NCBI RefSeq assembly: GCF_002100115.1
Contig: NZ_ANBM01000009.1
Span: 1 to 64,000 of the forward strand
Reading direction: 5' to 3'
Source: Anaerovibrio sp. JC8
GTDB taxonomy: Bacteria; Bacillota; Negativicutes; Selenomonadales; Selenomonadaceae
DNA length: 64,000 bases
The position numbers and the translations under genes are program-made. Positions 36,943 through 45,871 of this stretch are shown here, in pieces (position 1 is the stretch's first letter; each line of letters opens with the position of its first letter). The notes under the pieces were generated by a model. It was not told the origin of the DNA. It saw only the letters and a program-made list of their open reading frames with translations, and made no database searches.

Positions 36943-36965
36943 TATAATAAAGTCAAATAGTCAAT
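36943..36965 (+). promoter_or_regulatory. ctsR promoter -10 and CtsR-like operator
   Basis: TATAAT (36943-36948), with no good -35, is followed at 36951-36965 by AGTCAAA-T-AGTCAAT, overlapping the expected transcript start. The site is almost identical to the minus-strand site at the clpB promoter (AAGTCAAANAGTCAATT shared). This suggests autorepression of ctsR and co-regulation of clpB. Confidence 0.7.
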
Positions 36966-36989
36966 TGTGTATTAAGAGAAGGTGATACT

Positions 36990-37439
36990 ATGAGCAATAT
37001 TGCTGACTTAATCGAAGAATACATCCTGCGGCGGCTGGCAGAGCAGCAGAATGGTCAGGTGGAGCTGCGACGGACGGATATAGCTGATGAAATATCCTGT
37101 GCTCCTTCCCAGATAAGCTATGTACTGAATACCCGCTTCACTCATGACAAGGGCTTTGCAGTGGAATCCCGCCGGGGCCTGGGGGGATTTATTCGTATTG
37201 TCCGGGTGCCTTTGCAGAATATAATTTATGAGGATATGATTGGCAAGATTGATGCCGATACAGAATTTGTGGAGGTTAAGGCCATGATCCGCTATCTTAT
37301 CCAGCATCAGATGATTAATTCCCGTGAAGGGGCCCTGGTGCTTCAGGCAGCCAATTGCGCATACGAGGGCATGGACACCAAGGACAGGGTGAATATGCTG
37401 AAGACCCTGTTTGTCACTTTGGCGGAGTTCTCCCGCTGA
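36990..37439 (+). CDS. ctsR: CtsR heat-shock repressor
   Basis: 149 residues, typical length. The winged helix-turn-helix region (LRRTDIADEISCAPSQISYV) and the wing ESRRGLGGFIRIVRV match CtsR. The heat-sensing glycine loop is GLGG here where B. subtilis has GGGG. CtsR represses clp genes at low temperature. The partners normally encoded next, mcsA, mcsB and clpC, are missing, so McsB-dependent control may be absent or encoded elsewhere. ATG follows GAAGGTGA. Confidence 0.94.
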   Translation: MSNIADLIEEYILRRLAEQQNGQVELRRTDIADEISCAPSQISYVLNTRFTHDKGFAVESRRGLGGFIRIVRVPLQNIIYEDMIGKIDADTEFVEVKAMIRYLIQHQMINSREGALVLQAANCAYEGMDTKDRVNMLKTLFVTLAEFSR

Positions 37440-37448
37440 TTAATTGTG

Positions 37449-37601
37449 ATGAGAAAAAATAAACTGGCTCCGCAGCAGGGCGGGGTGTTAAAAAATATTA
37501 TTAACTTTTTGCTTAGCTTTGGCATAGCAGTGGTGTGGCTGTGCAAGTCCATTATTAAGCTGGCAGCTAAGCCGTTTGGCGGGAAAGGGAATAGGCAGTA
37601 A
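37449..37601 (+). CDS. Small single-pass membrane protein (50 aa)
   Basis: A 50-codon frame from ATG 37449 (GTG 37446 also in frame) to TAA 37599-37601, too short for routine ORF calls. It has a basic N-terminus (MRKNKLAPQQGG), one hydrophobic segment (~17-38: NFLLSFGIAVVWLCKSIIKL) and a basic tail (KPFGGKGNRQ). It fills the ctsR-radA gap exactly and overlaps the radA ATG by one base, which suggests real translation and coupling. No good ribosome site is seen, so it may be coupled to ctsR. Unrecognised family. Confidence 0.6.
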   Translation: MRKNKLAPQQGGVLKNIINFLLSFGIAVVWLCKSIIKLAAKPFGGKGNRQ

Positions 37602-38980
37602 TGGCAAAATCAAAGACCATGTTCGTGTGTCAGGAGTGCGGCTATGATACTCCTAAGTGGCTGGGAAAATGCCCCGGCTGCGGTCAGTGGAATACCCTGG
37701 TGGAAGAGGTGATCAAGCCTGATAATACCAAGCAGCGGGGCCTTAATCTGGGCCTGTCCAATCAGAGCAAGCCTTGTCCTATAAGTGATGTGGTGCTGGA
37801 GAAAATGCCCCGTATTACCACCGGTTCGGCGGAATTGGACCGGGTGCTGGGTGGAGGGCTGATTCCCGGCTCCATGGTACTGATAGTGGGTGACCCGGGT
37901 ATTGGTAAGTCCAGCCTTACCCTCAGGGTATGTGCCAATGAGGCCAGAGATGGCCGTCGGGTACTGTATGTAACCGGCGAGGAAAGCGTCCAGCAGGTTC
38001 GCATGCGGGCGGATCGGATTGATGCCGTATCGGAAGCCCTGATGGTGGTCAGCGAAACCAATTTGGAAGCCATTGAAAAGCATATTTTGGATTTGAAGCC
38101 GGAGGTTCTGGTCATTGATTCCATTCAGACCGTATTTCGGCCGGATATTCAAAGTGCTCCCGGCAGTGTCAGCCAGGTGCGGGAATGTGCGGTGGAAATC
38201 CTGCGGGTGGCCAAGACCAATGGTATTGCGGCCTTTATTGTGGGCCATGTAACCAAGGATGGCACGCTGGCCGGCCCGAGAGTGCTGGAGCATATTGTGG
38301 ATACGGTTCTTTATTTTGAAGGAGGAAATAATGCGGAATACCGCATGCTTCGTGCTATCAAAAACCGTTTCGGCAGTACCAATGAAATTGGTGTATTTGA
38401 AATGCGGGATGTGGGGCTGGTGGATGTGTCCGATGCCTCCAAGCTGTTTTTGTCCGAGCGACAGGATGACAATGGCAGTGTGATTGTCCCGACGGTGGAA
38501 GGTACCAGACCACTGCTGGTGGAAATTCAGGCTCTGGTAGCCAAGACACCTTACGTGCCCCCAAAGAGAATTTCCGATTCCGTGGATTTAAAGCGGCTGC
38601 AGCTTCTTTTGGCAGTGCTTGAGAAGAAGGTTCATCTGGCCATGGGTGGCTGTGATGTGTTCGTGAAGGCAGCCGGAGGAATTCGCATTGATGAACCGGC
38701 GGCGGACTTGGGTATCTGTATTGCCATGGCCTCCAGCTTTGCCAGCCGGCCGTTAAGGCCAGCCACGGTAGCCTTTGGGGAAGTGGGACTCTCCGGGGAA
38801 ATAAGGGCAGTGAGCCAGGCGGAAAACCGGGTGCGGGAAGCACAGCGGCTGGGCTTTAAGAGCATCGTTCTGCCTCAGAAAAATTACGAGCAGCTGCTGG
38901 CAGACAGGAAATTTACGGATATGACACTGTACGGAGTATCAAATATAACAGAAGCATTATCAAGTGCGATGCCAAGGTAG
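37601..38980 (+). CDS. radA: RadA DNA repair ATPase
   Basis: 459 residues, standard. C4 zinc finger (Cys 10, 13, 24, 27), RecA-like domain with Walker A GDPGIGKSS, the RadA-specific KNRFG motif, and a Lon-protease-like C-terminal domain (FGEVGLSGEIR). It is a branch-migration helicase acting in recombination. ATG overlaps the small ORF stop. In B. subtilis radA follows clpC and precedes disA; here neither flank is present. Confidence 0.97.
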   Translation: MAKSKTMFVCQECGYDTPKWLGKCPGCGQWNTLVEEVIKPDNTKQRGLNLGLSNQSKPCPISDVVLEKMPRITTGSAELDRVLGGGLIPGSMVLIVGDPGIGKSSLTLRVCANEARDGRRVLYVTGEESVQQVRMRADRIDAVSEALMVVSETNLEAIEKHILDLKPEVLVIDSIQTVFRPDIQSAPGSVSQVRECAVEILRVAKTNGIAAFIVGHVTKDGTLAGPRVLEHIVDTVLYFEGGNNAEYRMLRAIKNRFGSTNEIGVFEMRDVGLVDVSDASKLFLSERQDDNGSVIVPTVEGTRPLLVEIQALVAKTPYVPPKRISDSVDLKRLQLLLAVLEKKVHLAMGGCDVFVKAAGGIRIDEPAADLGICIAMASSFASRPLRPATVAFGEVGLSGEIRAVSQAENRVREAQRLGFKSIVLPQKNYEQLLADRKFTDMTLYGVSNITEALSSAMPR

Positions 38981-38986
38981 TGATTC

Positions 38987-39050
38987 TTGACATAATTTTT
39001 TTTATATGATAAAATTCATTCTTTTTTATTGACGAAATTTTTGGTATAAT
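38987..39050 (+). promoter_or_regulatory. Tandem promoters of the carD-like gene
   Basis: Upstream: TTGACA (38987), 17 nt, TAAAAT (39010-39015). Downstream: an extended -10 box TGGTATAAT (39042-39050), ending 34 nt before the start codon. Confidence 0.7.
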
Positions 39051-39084
39051 TTTGTGTGTAGAGATGTCGATAGGGGGTGAATGT

Positions 39085-39576
39085 TTGCTGCAGATTGGTG
39101 ACCGGGTAGTGTACCCGATGCATGGTGCTGGAGAAATCACCGGCATGGAAGAGTATGATGTTATGGGGCAAGGACAGATGAAATCGTATTATGTCCTTCA
39201 AATGCCTATCGGCGGAATGAGAATAATGCTTCCTGCTGATAATATTGACAAGGTCGGATTGCGGGAGGTAAGCCCGACAGACATGCTTGAGAGGATTGAA
39301 GATGTGCTGAAGGGTGACCCTGTCAAGGCTGTAGGAAGCTGGAATAAAAGGTTTCATGCGAACCTTAACCGCTTAAAGACTGGTGATATTTTGGAAGTAG
39401 CCGCTGTTCTTCGGAATCTTGCCCTTCAGGACAGGATTAAAAAAATATCCAGCGGTGAACGACGTCTGTTGGATACGGCAAAACAGATTTTTTTGACGGA
39501 AATGGTATATGTCCTGGATGGCACCATGGAGACGACTGAGGCATGGCTTCAGGAAATGCTCAGGCGAGAAGAGTAA
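39085..39576 (+). CDS. CarD/CdnL-family RNA polymerase-binding regulator
   Basis: 163 residues from TTG 39085, chosen because TAGGGGGTGA lies 6-7 nt upstream. The N-terminal RNAP-interaction (Tudor-like) domain is clear: IGDRVVYPMHGAGEI, YYVLQMPIGGMRIMLP. The helical C-terminal domain follows (LEVAAVLRNLALQDR; LSSGER-like SSGERRLLDTAKQI). CarD proteins stabilise open promoter complexes, especially at rRNA promoters. It occupies the place of disA in the B. subtilis gene order. Confidence 0.93.
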   Translation: MLQIGDRVVYPMHGAGEITGMEEYDVMGQGQMKSYYVLQMPIGGMRIMLPADNIDKVGLREVSPTDMLERIEDVLKGDPVKAVGSWNKRFHANLNRLKTGDILEVAAVLRNLALQDRIKKISSGERRLLDTAKQIFLTEMVYVLDGTMETTEAWLQEMLRREE

Positions 39577-39607
39577 TTTTACGCTTGCAATGGAAAAGTT
39601 TTAGGCT

Positions 39608-39650
39608 GCGCTGCCATAACTCTTAGTCATGGTATGGCAGCCGCTTTTCA
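39608..39650 (+). terminator. Terminator after the carD-like gene
   Basis: GCGCTGCCATA/TATGGCAGCCGC hairpin (with small mismatches) followed by TTTT. Confidence 0.7.
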
Positions 39651-39685
39651 TTTTATACCAATATTCATGAAAGGGGGTGAGAGAG

Positions 39686-40855
39686 ATGTTAGAGAAGGTT
39701 TTAAGAGTATTTGTTGTGGCTTTACTGGCTGTTATTGGCGGTATCGCGATGCACATTGCCAGCCCGTTTTTGACGGAGCTGATAAGCACAGAGGTATTAA
39801 AGAGTGAACTGGGTCTTTTCAAGATGACGGCAGCACACCTTATATTCCTGGTGCTGGGTATTGTAGCAGGTGCAGCCATAGGTTATACCACATCACCTTA
39901 TTTTGCTTCCAAGCTGCAAAGATTTTCAGTCTGGGTTGAAGGTCAGCTTAACAAAATGCCGTTGCATGATGTTATAGCAGGACTCATAGGCCTGGCAATA
40001 GGACTTATAATTGCTAATTTGTTAGGTGTAGCATTCTCAAAGATACCGGTGGTAGGAGATTATATTCCTGGTATCTTCAGTATTGTTTTTGGTTATTTAG
40101 GGATTCATATTGTAATACGCAAGCAGAAGGAATTGGGTGATTTAATCGGCAAGCTGCCGCGGTTTTTCAAGGAAACCAGCCAGCATGTGGAACAGTCCCG
40201 CAACAAGAAAAAGCTGAAGGGGGCTGAGCTGGAGGCGATTAAGGAATTTGCTTCTTCCGAAATTCCCTGCAAGCTGTTGGATACCAGCGTAATAATTGAT
40301 GGCCGTATTGCGGATATTTGCCGCACGGGGTTTATTGATGGCAAGCTGCTGATTCCGGTTTTTGTACTGGAGGAATTACAGCATATTGCGGATATGTCGG
40401 ACTCCTTAAAGCGGGTTCGGGGCCGTCGGGGCCTTGATATTTTGCAGCAGCTCCAAAACGAGTTTGGTTCCCAGGTGGAAATTGTGAATCATGATTTTGA
40501 GGATATTTCCGAGGTGGATTCCAAGCTGGTGGAGCTGGGGCAGCTCACGGGCGGCAAAATCATTACCAATGATTACAACCTCAACAAGGTGGCAGAGCTT
40601 CGGGGCGTATCGGTGCTGAATATCAACGAGCTGTCCAACGCCATTAAGCCTGTGGCTATTCCGGGGGAAAGCATGAATGTGCAGATTGTCCGGGAGGGCA
40701 AGGAGCAGGGCCAGGGCGTGGCTTATCTTGAAGACGGTACCATGATTGTTGTGGAGAACGGTCGCCGGTACATCAATGAAAACATTACAGTGGAAGTTAC
40801 TTCGGCTTTGCAGACTGCGGCAGGGCGGATGATTTTCGCCAAGCCGGTGGTTTAA
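39686..40855 (+). CDS. YacL-like PIN-TRAM membrane protein
   Basis: 389 residues from ATG 39686 after AAAGGGGGTGAG. Four hydrophobic segments lie in the first ~150 residues. A PIN nuclease domain follows (LLDTSVIIDGRIADIC, LEELQHIADMSDSLKR, IITNDYNL), and a C-terminal TRAM RNA-binding domain (GQGVAYLEDGTMIVVENG). The family is conserved next to ispD in Firmicutes; it is presumably a membrane-bound RNase whose substrate is not established. Confidence 0.93.
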   Translation: MLEKVLRVFVVALLAVIGGIAMHIASPFLTELISTEVLKSELGLFKMTAAHLIFLVLGIVAGAAIGYTTSPYFASKLQRFSVWVEGQLNKMPLHDVIAGLIGLAIGLIIANLLGVAFSKIPVVGDYIPGIFSIVFGYLGIHIVIRKQKELGDLIGKLPRFFKETSQHVEQSRNKKKLKGAELEAIKEFASSEIPCKLLDTSVIIDGRIADICRTGFIDGKLLIPVFVLEELQHIADMSDSLKRVRGRRGLDILQQLQNEFGSQVEIVNHDFEDISEVDSKLVELGQLTGGKIITNDYNLNKVAELRGVSVLNINELSNAIKPVAIPGESMNVQIVREGKEQGQGVAYLEDGTMIVVENGRRYINENITVEVTSALQTAAGRMIFAKPVV

Positions 40856-40892
40856 GCATTATTTGAGTTTTCATTTTATGACTAACAGTTTA

Positions 40893-40914
40893 GGGCTCCC
40901 CCAGGAGCCCTTTT
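40893..40914 (+). terminator. Terminator between yacL and ispD
   Basis: GGGCTCC/GGAGCCC stem with a short C-rich loop and TTTT; probably partial, as no clear new promoter follows. Confidence 0.75.
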
Positions 40915-40952
40915 CTGATATTTCTGATTTTTGGATAGTTTTTGGAGGTCCT

Positions 40953-41723
40953 ATGGTTACTGTAATTTTTCCGGCGGCTGGCAAGGGCAGCCGAATGCAG
41001 GCTGGCATGAATAAGGTCTTTATGCCTCTTGATGGTGTACCAATACTTATAAGAACCCTGCTGCAATATTCCGGCTGTGGGGAAATAGACCAGATGGTAG
41101 TGGTGGTAGCATCTCATGAGGTGGATTTTGTTAAATCTATATTGGGCAAAATAAAGGGCCTTAAGCCATACAAGGTGGTAGCCGGTGGCAGTGAGCGGCA
41201 GTATTCCGTGTTAAATGGCATAAAAAGCATTGATGGTAACGATGAGGATATTATTCTGGTTCACGACGCAGCCCGTCCTTTTATCAGCCTGGAAACCATA
41301 GCTGCTACCATAAGTAAGGTAAGAACATCGGGGGGAGCTATTGCGGCAGTACCGGCCAAGAATACTATCAAGGTTTGTGATAGCCGGGGCCAGGTGCTGG
41401 AGACACCGGACCGTTCAGCTTTGTGGGAAATCCAGACCCCTCAGGGCTTTACCCGTGGTTTGCTGCTGGCAGCCAATGACAAGGCTCAGGCGGATGGCTT
41501 TCTGGGAACGGATGATGCCAGTCTGGTGGAACGTACAGGACAGCCGGTTCATATAGTGAACAGTGATTACAGAAACATAAAAATAACTACCCCGGAGGAT
41601 ATTCTTATCGGGGAAGCCTTTATTAAGGCTCAGGGGGCGACCCCACTGATAGAGGAAAACAGGCCGGTGATGGCTGAAATAAATGAGTTGATCAGGAATT
41701 ATTGGCAAAAGGAGAATGCTTAA
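40953..41723 (+). CDS. ispD: 2-C-methyl-D-erythritol 4-phosphate cytidylyltransferase
   Basis: 256 residues from ATG 40953 behind TTTGGAGGTCCT; the longer frame from 40863 includes the terminator and is rejected. Nucleotidyl-transferase motifs: [26 protein letters not shown] and [11 protein letters not shown]. It makes CDP-methylerythritol in the MEP isoprenoid pathway. Its stop shares one base with the ispF start. Confidence 0.96.
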   Translation: MVTVIFPAAGKGSRMQAGMNKVFMPLDGVPILIRTLLQYSGCGEIDQMVVVVASHEVDFVKSILGKIKGLKPYKVVAGGSERQYSVLNGIKSIDGNDEDIILVHDAARPFISLETIAATISKVRTSGGAIAAVPAKNTIKVCDSRGQVLETPDRSALWEIQTPQGFTRGLLLAANDKAQADGFLGTDDASLVERTGQPVHIVNSDYRNIKITTPEDILIGEAFIKAQGATPLIEENRPVMAEINELIRNYWQKENA

Positions 41724-42196
41724 TGACTAGATTTGGTATGGGCTATGATGTTCATCAGCTTACGGAAAATAGAAAACTGATTATTGGCGGCGTGGATATT
41801 CCCTTTGAGAAGGGCCTTTTAGGGCATTCTGATGCAGATGTGCTGCTTCACGCCATTGCCGATGCGTTGCTGGGCGCTGCAGCCTTGGGAGATATTGGCA
41901 AGCATTTTCCGGACAGTGATGACCGTTACAAGGGAATTTCCAGCATCATCCTGTTGGAGCATGTTGGGAAGCTGTTGAAGGAGAAGGGTTACACCGTAGG
42001 CAATGTGGATGCTACTATTGTGGCCCAGCGGCCAAAGATGCTGCCACATATTCCTCAGATGCGGGAGAATATAGCCAAGGCCCTTAATGTAGAGGTGGAC
42101 CGTATCAATGTGAAGGCCACCACAGAGGAGCATTTGGGCTTCACCGGCAATGGCCAGGGGATTTCTTCCTATGCAGTTGCAGGAATTGAAGGCTAA
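41723..42196 (+). CDS. ispF: 2-C-methyl-D-erythritol 2,4-cyclodiphosphate synthase
   Basis: 157 residues from ATG 41723. [28 protein letters not shown] (zinc and substrate site), IGKHFPDSD and [10 protein letters not shown] are family signatures. It cyclises the CDP-methylerythritol phosphate made downstream of IspD. Ribosome site AAAAGGAG lies within the ispD end. It closes the ispD-ispF pair. Confidence 0.97.
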   Translation: MTRFGMGYDVHQLTENRKLIIGGVDIPFEKGLLGHSDADVLLHAIADALLGAAALGDIGKHFPDSDDRYKGISSIILLEHVGKLLKEKGYTVGNVDATIVAQRPKMLPHIPQMRENIAKALNVEVDRINVKATTEEHLGFTGNGQGISSYAVAGIEG

Positions 42197-42272
42197 TGAT
42201 AAAATCTTACAGATAGTATTTAAATGTTTTTAGTGGGTCATGGTTTTACCCATAAAGGAGTATCTATAATAT

Positions 42273-43712
42273 ATGTTGAAAGTCTATAATACCTTAACAC
42301 GTCAAAAAGAAGAGTTTAAGCCACAGGAGCCGGGCAAGGTGGGCATTTACGTCTGTGGTGTAACTCCTTATAACTATCCGCATATTGGCAATGCCCGTCC
42401 TTTCGTTACCTGGGACGTGATTAAGCGCTATCTGAAAAATCGCGGCTACGAAGTAAAGCACATTCAGAACTTTACTGATATGGATGACAAGATTATTAAG
42501 GCTGCCAACACAGAGGGCGTTTCCTGGGAAACTATTACGGACCGCTATATTGATGGATATTTCAAGTCTATTGATGCTCTTAACGTGCAGCGGGCAGACC
42601 TTTATCCAAAGGTTACGGAGCATATTCAGGACATTATTGACATGGTACAGCGTATCATTGATCGCGGCTTTGGCTATGTTATTGATGGTGATGTGTACTT
42701 TAGTGTGGAGAAGTTCCCTGAGTACGGCAAGCTGTCCGGCCGCAAGCTGGAGGATATGCAGGCCGGGGCCCGGGTGGAGGTAGATACCCGCAAGCAGAAT
42801 CCAATGGATTTTGCACTGTGGAAGTCTGCCAAGCCGGGAGAACCATTCTGGGAAAGTCCATGGGGCAAGGGACGTCCGGGCTGGCACATCGAGTGCTCCA
42901 CCATGTCCCTTAAATATCTGGGAGAAACCTTTGATTTCCATGGTGGCGGCAGTGATCTGATTTTCCCTCATCATGAAAATGAGATTGCCCAGTCCCAGTG
43001 CTGCTGCGGTGACTATCACAGCTTTGCCCAGTATTGGCTCCACAATGGCTTTATCACCATTGATAATGAGAAAATGAGCAAGTCCTTGAACAACTTCATC
43101 ACTGTGCCGGATATTCTGAAGCAGTATCCGGGTGAGGTGGTGCGCTTCTTTATTCTGCGCACTCACTACAGAAGTCCGCTGGATTTCAGCGAGGAACGGA
43201 TTAAGGAGGCACAGGCTGGCTTGCTTCGCTTAAAGAATGCCTTTGAATTGGGCAATGAGGTGCTGAAAAAGTCCGGCACTACAGAAGCTGACACTCAGCT
43301 GGCTGAAATTGCCGACAAGGCCATGGCTGATTTCTATGAGGCCATGGATGATGACTTCAACACAGCACTGGCTATTGGCTATATGTTTACTCTTTCCAAG
43401 GAAATTAACACCTATGCCAATAATGTCATTAACAAGGGCACAGCTTTTGATGCCCTGCATTTTGGCAAGCTGATGCAGGTGTACAGAGATATGGCTACTG
43501 TTATCGGTATATTTGAGAGCTCTCTGGATATGCCGGAGTCTGATAATGGCGATGGTATTTCTGCCGAGGAAATTGAGGCCCTCATTGCTGAGCGGGCTGA
43601 GGCCAAGAAGAATAAAAACTGGGCCCGGGCCGACGAAATCCGTGACGGCTTAAAGGCACAGGGGATTATTCTGGAGGATTCTGCAGCCGGTACCAAGTGG
43701 AAGAAAGCGTAA
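42273..43712 (+). CDS. cysS: Cysteinyl-tRNA synthetase
   Basis: 479 residues. Class I motifs HIGNARP and KMSKSLNN, with the zinc ligands CGVTPYNYPHIG, and HIECSTMSLKYLGETFD, HGGGSDLIFPHHENE. ATG follows TAAAGGAG. No T-box precedes it; the 76-nt gap holds only a small GGGT/ACCC hairpin. The gltX and cysE genes seen beside cysS in B. subtilis are missing. Confidence 0.98.
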   Translation: MLKVYNTLTRQKEEFKPQEPGKVGIYVCGVTPYNYPHIGNARPFVTWDVIKRYLKNRGYEVKHIQNFTDMDDKIIKAANTEGVSWETITDRYIDGYFKSIDALNVQRADLYPKVTEHIQDIIDMVQRIIDRGFGYVIDGDVYFSVEKFPEYGKLSGRKLEDMQAGARVEVDTRKQNPMDFALWKSAKPGEPFWESPWGKGRPGWHIECSTMSLKYLGETFDFHGGGSDLIFPHHENEIAQSQCCCGDYHSFAQYWLHNGFITIDNEKMSKSLNNFITVPDILKQYPGEVVRFFILRTHYRSPLDFSEERIKEAQAGLLRLKNAFELGNEVLKKSGTTEADTQLAEIADKAMADFYEAMDDDFNTALAIGYMFTLSKEINTYANNVINKGTAFDALHFGKLMQVYRDMATVIGIFESSLDMPESDNGDGISAEEIEALIAERAEAKKNKNWARADEIRDGLKAQGIILEDSAAGTKWKKA

Positions 43713-43715
43713 ACT

Positions 43716-44213
43716 ATGACATTTGAACATTTAAAGAAACTGGTTGATATGATGTTCGTGGATGACGGCAACGGCGGGGTGCTGCAGCGGTATGATTCAG
43801 TGGATCCCAAAAGCCTGAATCCATTGGTATTGGCCTATATTGGTGATGCATATTTTCATCTGTTTGTGAGAGGCCGTATTCTTTCCTATGAACAGAGCAA
43901 GGTTCAGGTGCTCCATCAGTTCGGTGCCCAGATGGTGTCCGCCGTGTGGCAGGACAAGGCCTATCGGGGCATTGAGGAAATGCTGACGGAGGAAGAAAAG
44001 GCGGTTTACAAGCGGGGACGCAATGCCAAGAGCCATGCCCCGCGCAGTGCCAGTGTGGCCCAGTACCATTCAAGTACGGGCTTTGAGGCCTTGCTGGGCT
44101 ATCTGTACCTTACGGAGCGAAATGAGCGCCTGTACGAATTGGCTGAGGAATCCTTTAAGATTATTTCTCGGGCCATGATGGAAGAAATTTCGGATAAAAA
44201 AGTGGAGAAATAG
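43716..44213 (+). CDS. mrnC: Mini-ribonuclease III
   Basis: 165 residues. An RNase III catalytic domain without the dsRNA-binding domain: NPLVLAYIGDAYFHLFVR carries the signature acidic residue, and GFEALLGYLYLTERNERL the second half of the site. It matures 23S rRNA ends. Three nt after cysS, as in B. subtilis. Confidence 0.95.
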   Translation: MTFEHLKKLVDMMFVDDGNGGVLQRYDSVDPKSLNPLVLAYIGDAYFHLFVRGRILSYEQSKVQVLHQFGAQMVSAVWQDKAYRGIEEMLTEEEKAVYKRGRNAKSHAPRSASVAQYHSSTGFEALLGYLYLTERNERLYELAEESFKIISRAMMEEISDKKVEK

Positions 44214-44216
44214 ATT

Positions 44217-44906
44217 ATGATAAAGGTTAAATTATTGGAGCATACACCGGAGCCGGAACGGGTAGTGGCTATGTCAGCCCGTCTGTGTTATTCTGCCTCC
44301 GGGGCAGAGGAACTGTCTGAACGCATGACTGAGGAGCAGGTGCAGAAGCTGCTGGCCAAGATTATTAAGATGGGGCATGCTTCCACCATGGAGCACGTAT
44401 CCTTTACATTTGGTATTGAGGGCGTGTCCCGTGTGCTTACCCATCAGCTGGTTCGCCATCGTTTGGCTTCGTACAGCCAGCAGTCCCAGCGTTATGTGGC
44501 AGAGCATGATTTTGAGTATATTCTGCCACCAAGCATTGCTGAAAAGCCGGAAGCAAAGGAACGGTTTGAGGCACTGATGAATGATATTCAAAAGGCTTAT
44601 AATGAGCTGGCAGACATGGGGGTTCCAAAGGAGGATGCCCGTTATGTACTGGCCAATGCAACGGAAACAAAAATCGTGGTTACCATGAATGCCCGTTCTT
44701 TGATGCATTTCTTCAATTTGCGCTGCTGCAACCGGGCCCAGTGGGAAATTCGGGAGCTGGCCTACAAGATGCTGGAGCAGGCCAAGAAGGTGGCACCGCT
44801 TCTCTTTAAGAATGCGGGTGCATCCTGCGTGGCTACCGGCCATTGCCCTGAGGGGGCCATGACCTGTGGTAAGTTTGCGGAAATGATTAAGATGAGAGAA
44901 GATTAA
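44217..44906 (+). CDS. thyX: Flavin-dependent thymidylate synthase
   Basis: 229 residues. The ThyX signature [14 protein letters not shown] is intact, as are [12 protein letters not shown] and [17 protein letters not shown]. It methylates dUMP using methylenetetrahydrofolate and FADH2. Three nt after mrnC. Its insertion between mrnC and rlmB also occurs in some clostridia. Confidence 0.97.
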   Translation: MIKVKLLEHTPEPERVVAMSARLCYSASGAEELSERMTEEQVQKLLAKIIKMGHASTMEHVSFTFGIEGVSRVLTHQLVRHRLASYSQQSQRYVAEHDFEYILPPSIAEKPEAKERFEALMNDIQKAYNELADMGVPKEDARYVLANATETKIVVTMNARSLMHFFNLRCCNRAQWEIRELAYKMLEQAKKVAPLLFKNAGASCVATGHCPEGAMTCGKFAEMIKMRED

Positions 44907-44907
44907 T

Positions 44908-45813
44908 ATGGACTATAAACGAAAAGCGGAAGGCAAGTCTGACAAAAGAACGGCGGCCCTAAAGGAACACAAGGGCAGTAAGCCGGAATACATGACAAAG
45001 AAGAACCGACAGCAGTTTGACCGTCGTACTGGAGACAAGGTCAGAAATGATGCCCCATTGGATGTGGTTGAACTGCCTGAGGATATGGTGGCAGGCCGCA
45101 ATGCGGTAATGGAGGCCCTAAAGGGCAACCGCAGCGTCAATAAAATAATGGTGGCCAATGGCAGCAGTGAAGGCTCCATCAAGGAAATTATAGCTGTGGC
45201 CAAGGAAAAGGGCGTCAATATAATGTATATGGAGCGCAGCAAGCTGGATTCCATGGCCCGCGGCATCCGTCATCAGGGGGTATTGGCCCAGGTGGCTCCA
45301 GTGGAGTACGTGGAGCTGGAGGATATTCTCCAGATAGCCAGAGACAGGAATGAGCCGCCATTTATCCTGCTGTTGGATGAGCTGGAGGACCCTCATAATT
45401 TGGGGGCATTGCTGCGTACGGCAGATGCAGCAGGGGTTCACGGTGTCTTGATTCCAAAACGCCGCAGTGTGCTACTGTCTGCTACAGTTGCCAAGACCTC
45501 TGCCGGGGCGGTGGAGTATGTTCCCGTTGCCCGTATTGGAAATATGGTTCAGACCATTCGCCGCTTGAAGGAAGAAGGCCTGTGGGTGGCTGCCGCAGAT
45601 ATGGACGGCACTGATTATTATGAGGCGGATATGACCGGTCCGCTGTTGCTGATTGTAGGCAGTGAGGGACATGGTGTAGGCCGTCTGGTAAAGGAACAGT
45701 GCGATTTTGTAGTGCGTATTCCTATGGTGGGGAAGATTAATTCCCTTAATGCCTCCGTGGCTGGTTCTATCCTGATGTATGAAGCCATGAAGCAGCGCAT
45801 CCAGCGTGGTTAA
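44908..45813 (+). CDS. rlmB: SpoU-type RNA 2'-O-ribose methyltransferase (RlmB)
   Basis: 301 residues, longer than usual (~250) because of a lysine-rich N-terminal tail of ~55 residues. The body has the substrate-binding domain (EDMVAGRNAVMEALKG) and the SPOUT knot motifs LLLDELEDPHNLGALLRTAD, IVGSEGHGVG and IPMVGKINSLNASVAGSI. Probable target G2251 of 23S rRNA. It starts one base after the thyX stop. Confidence 0.93.
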   Translation: MDYKRKAEGKSDKRTAALKEHKGSKPEYMTKKNRQQFDRRTGDKVRNDAPLDVVELPEDMVAGRNAVMEALKGNRSVNKIMVANGSSEGSIKEIIAVAKEKGVNIMYMERSKLDSMARGIRHQGVLAQVAPVEYVELEDILQIARDRNEPPFILLLDELEDPHNLGALLRTADAAGVHGVLIPKRRSVLLSATVAKTSAGAVEYVPVARIGNMVQTIRRLKEEGLWVAAADMDGTDYYEADMTGPLLLIVGSEGHGVGRLVKEQCDFVVRIPMVGKINSLNASVAGSILMYEAMKQRIQRG

Positions 45814-45871
45814 CGGAGAATAATAATAAGGTTTTGTGGCTAAGGAATTTGATTGCGGGGGAGATATTATA

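Noticed and set aside
40863-40952. Longer N-terminus of IspD
   Set aside because: The extension would be read from the yacL-ispD terminator hairpin; ATG 40953 has a strong TTTGGAGGT site and the family N-terminus.
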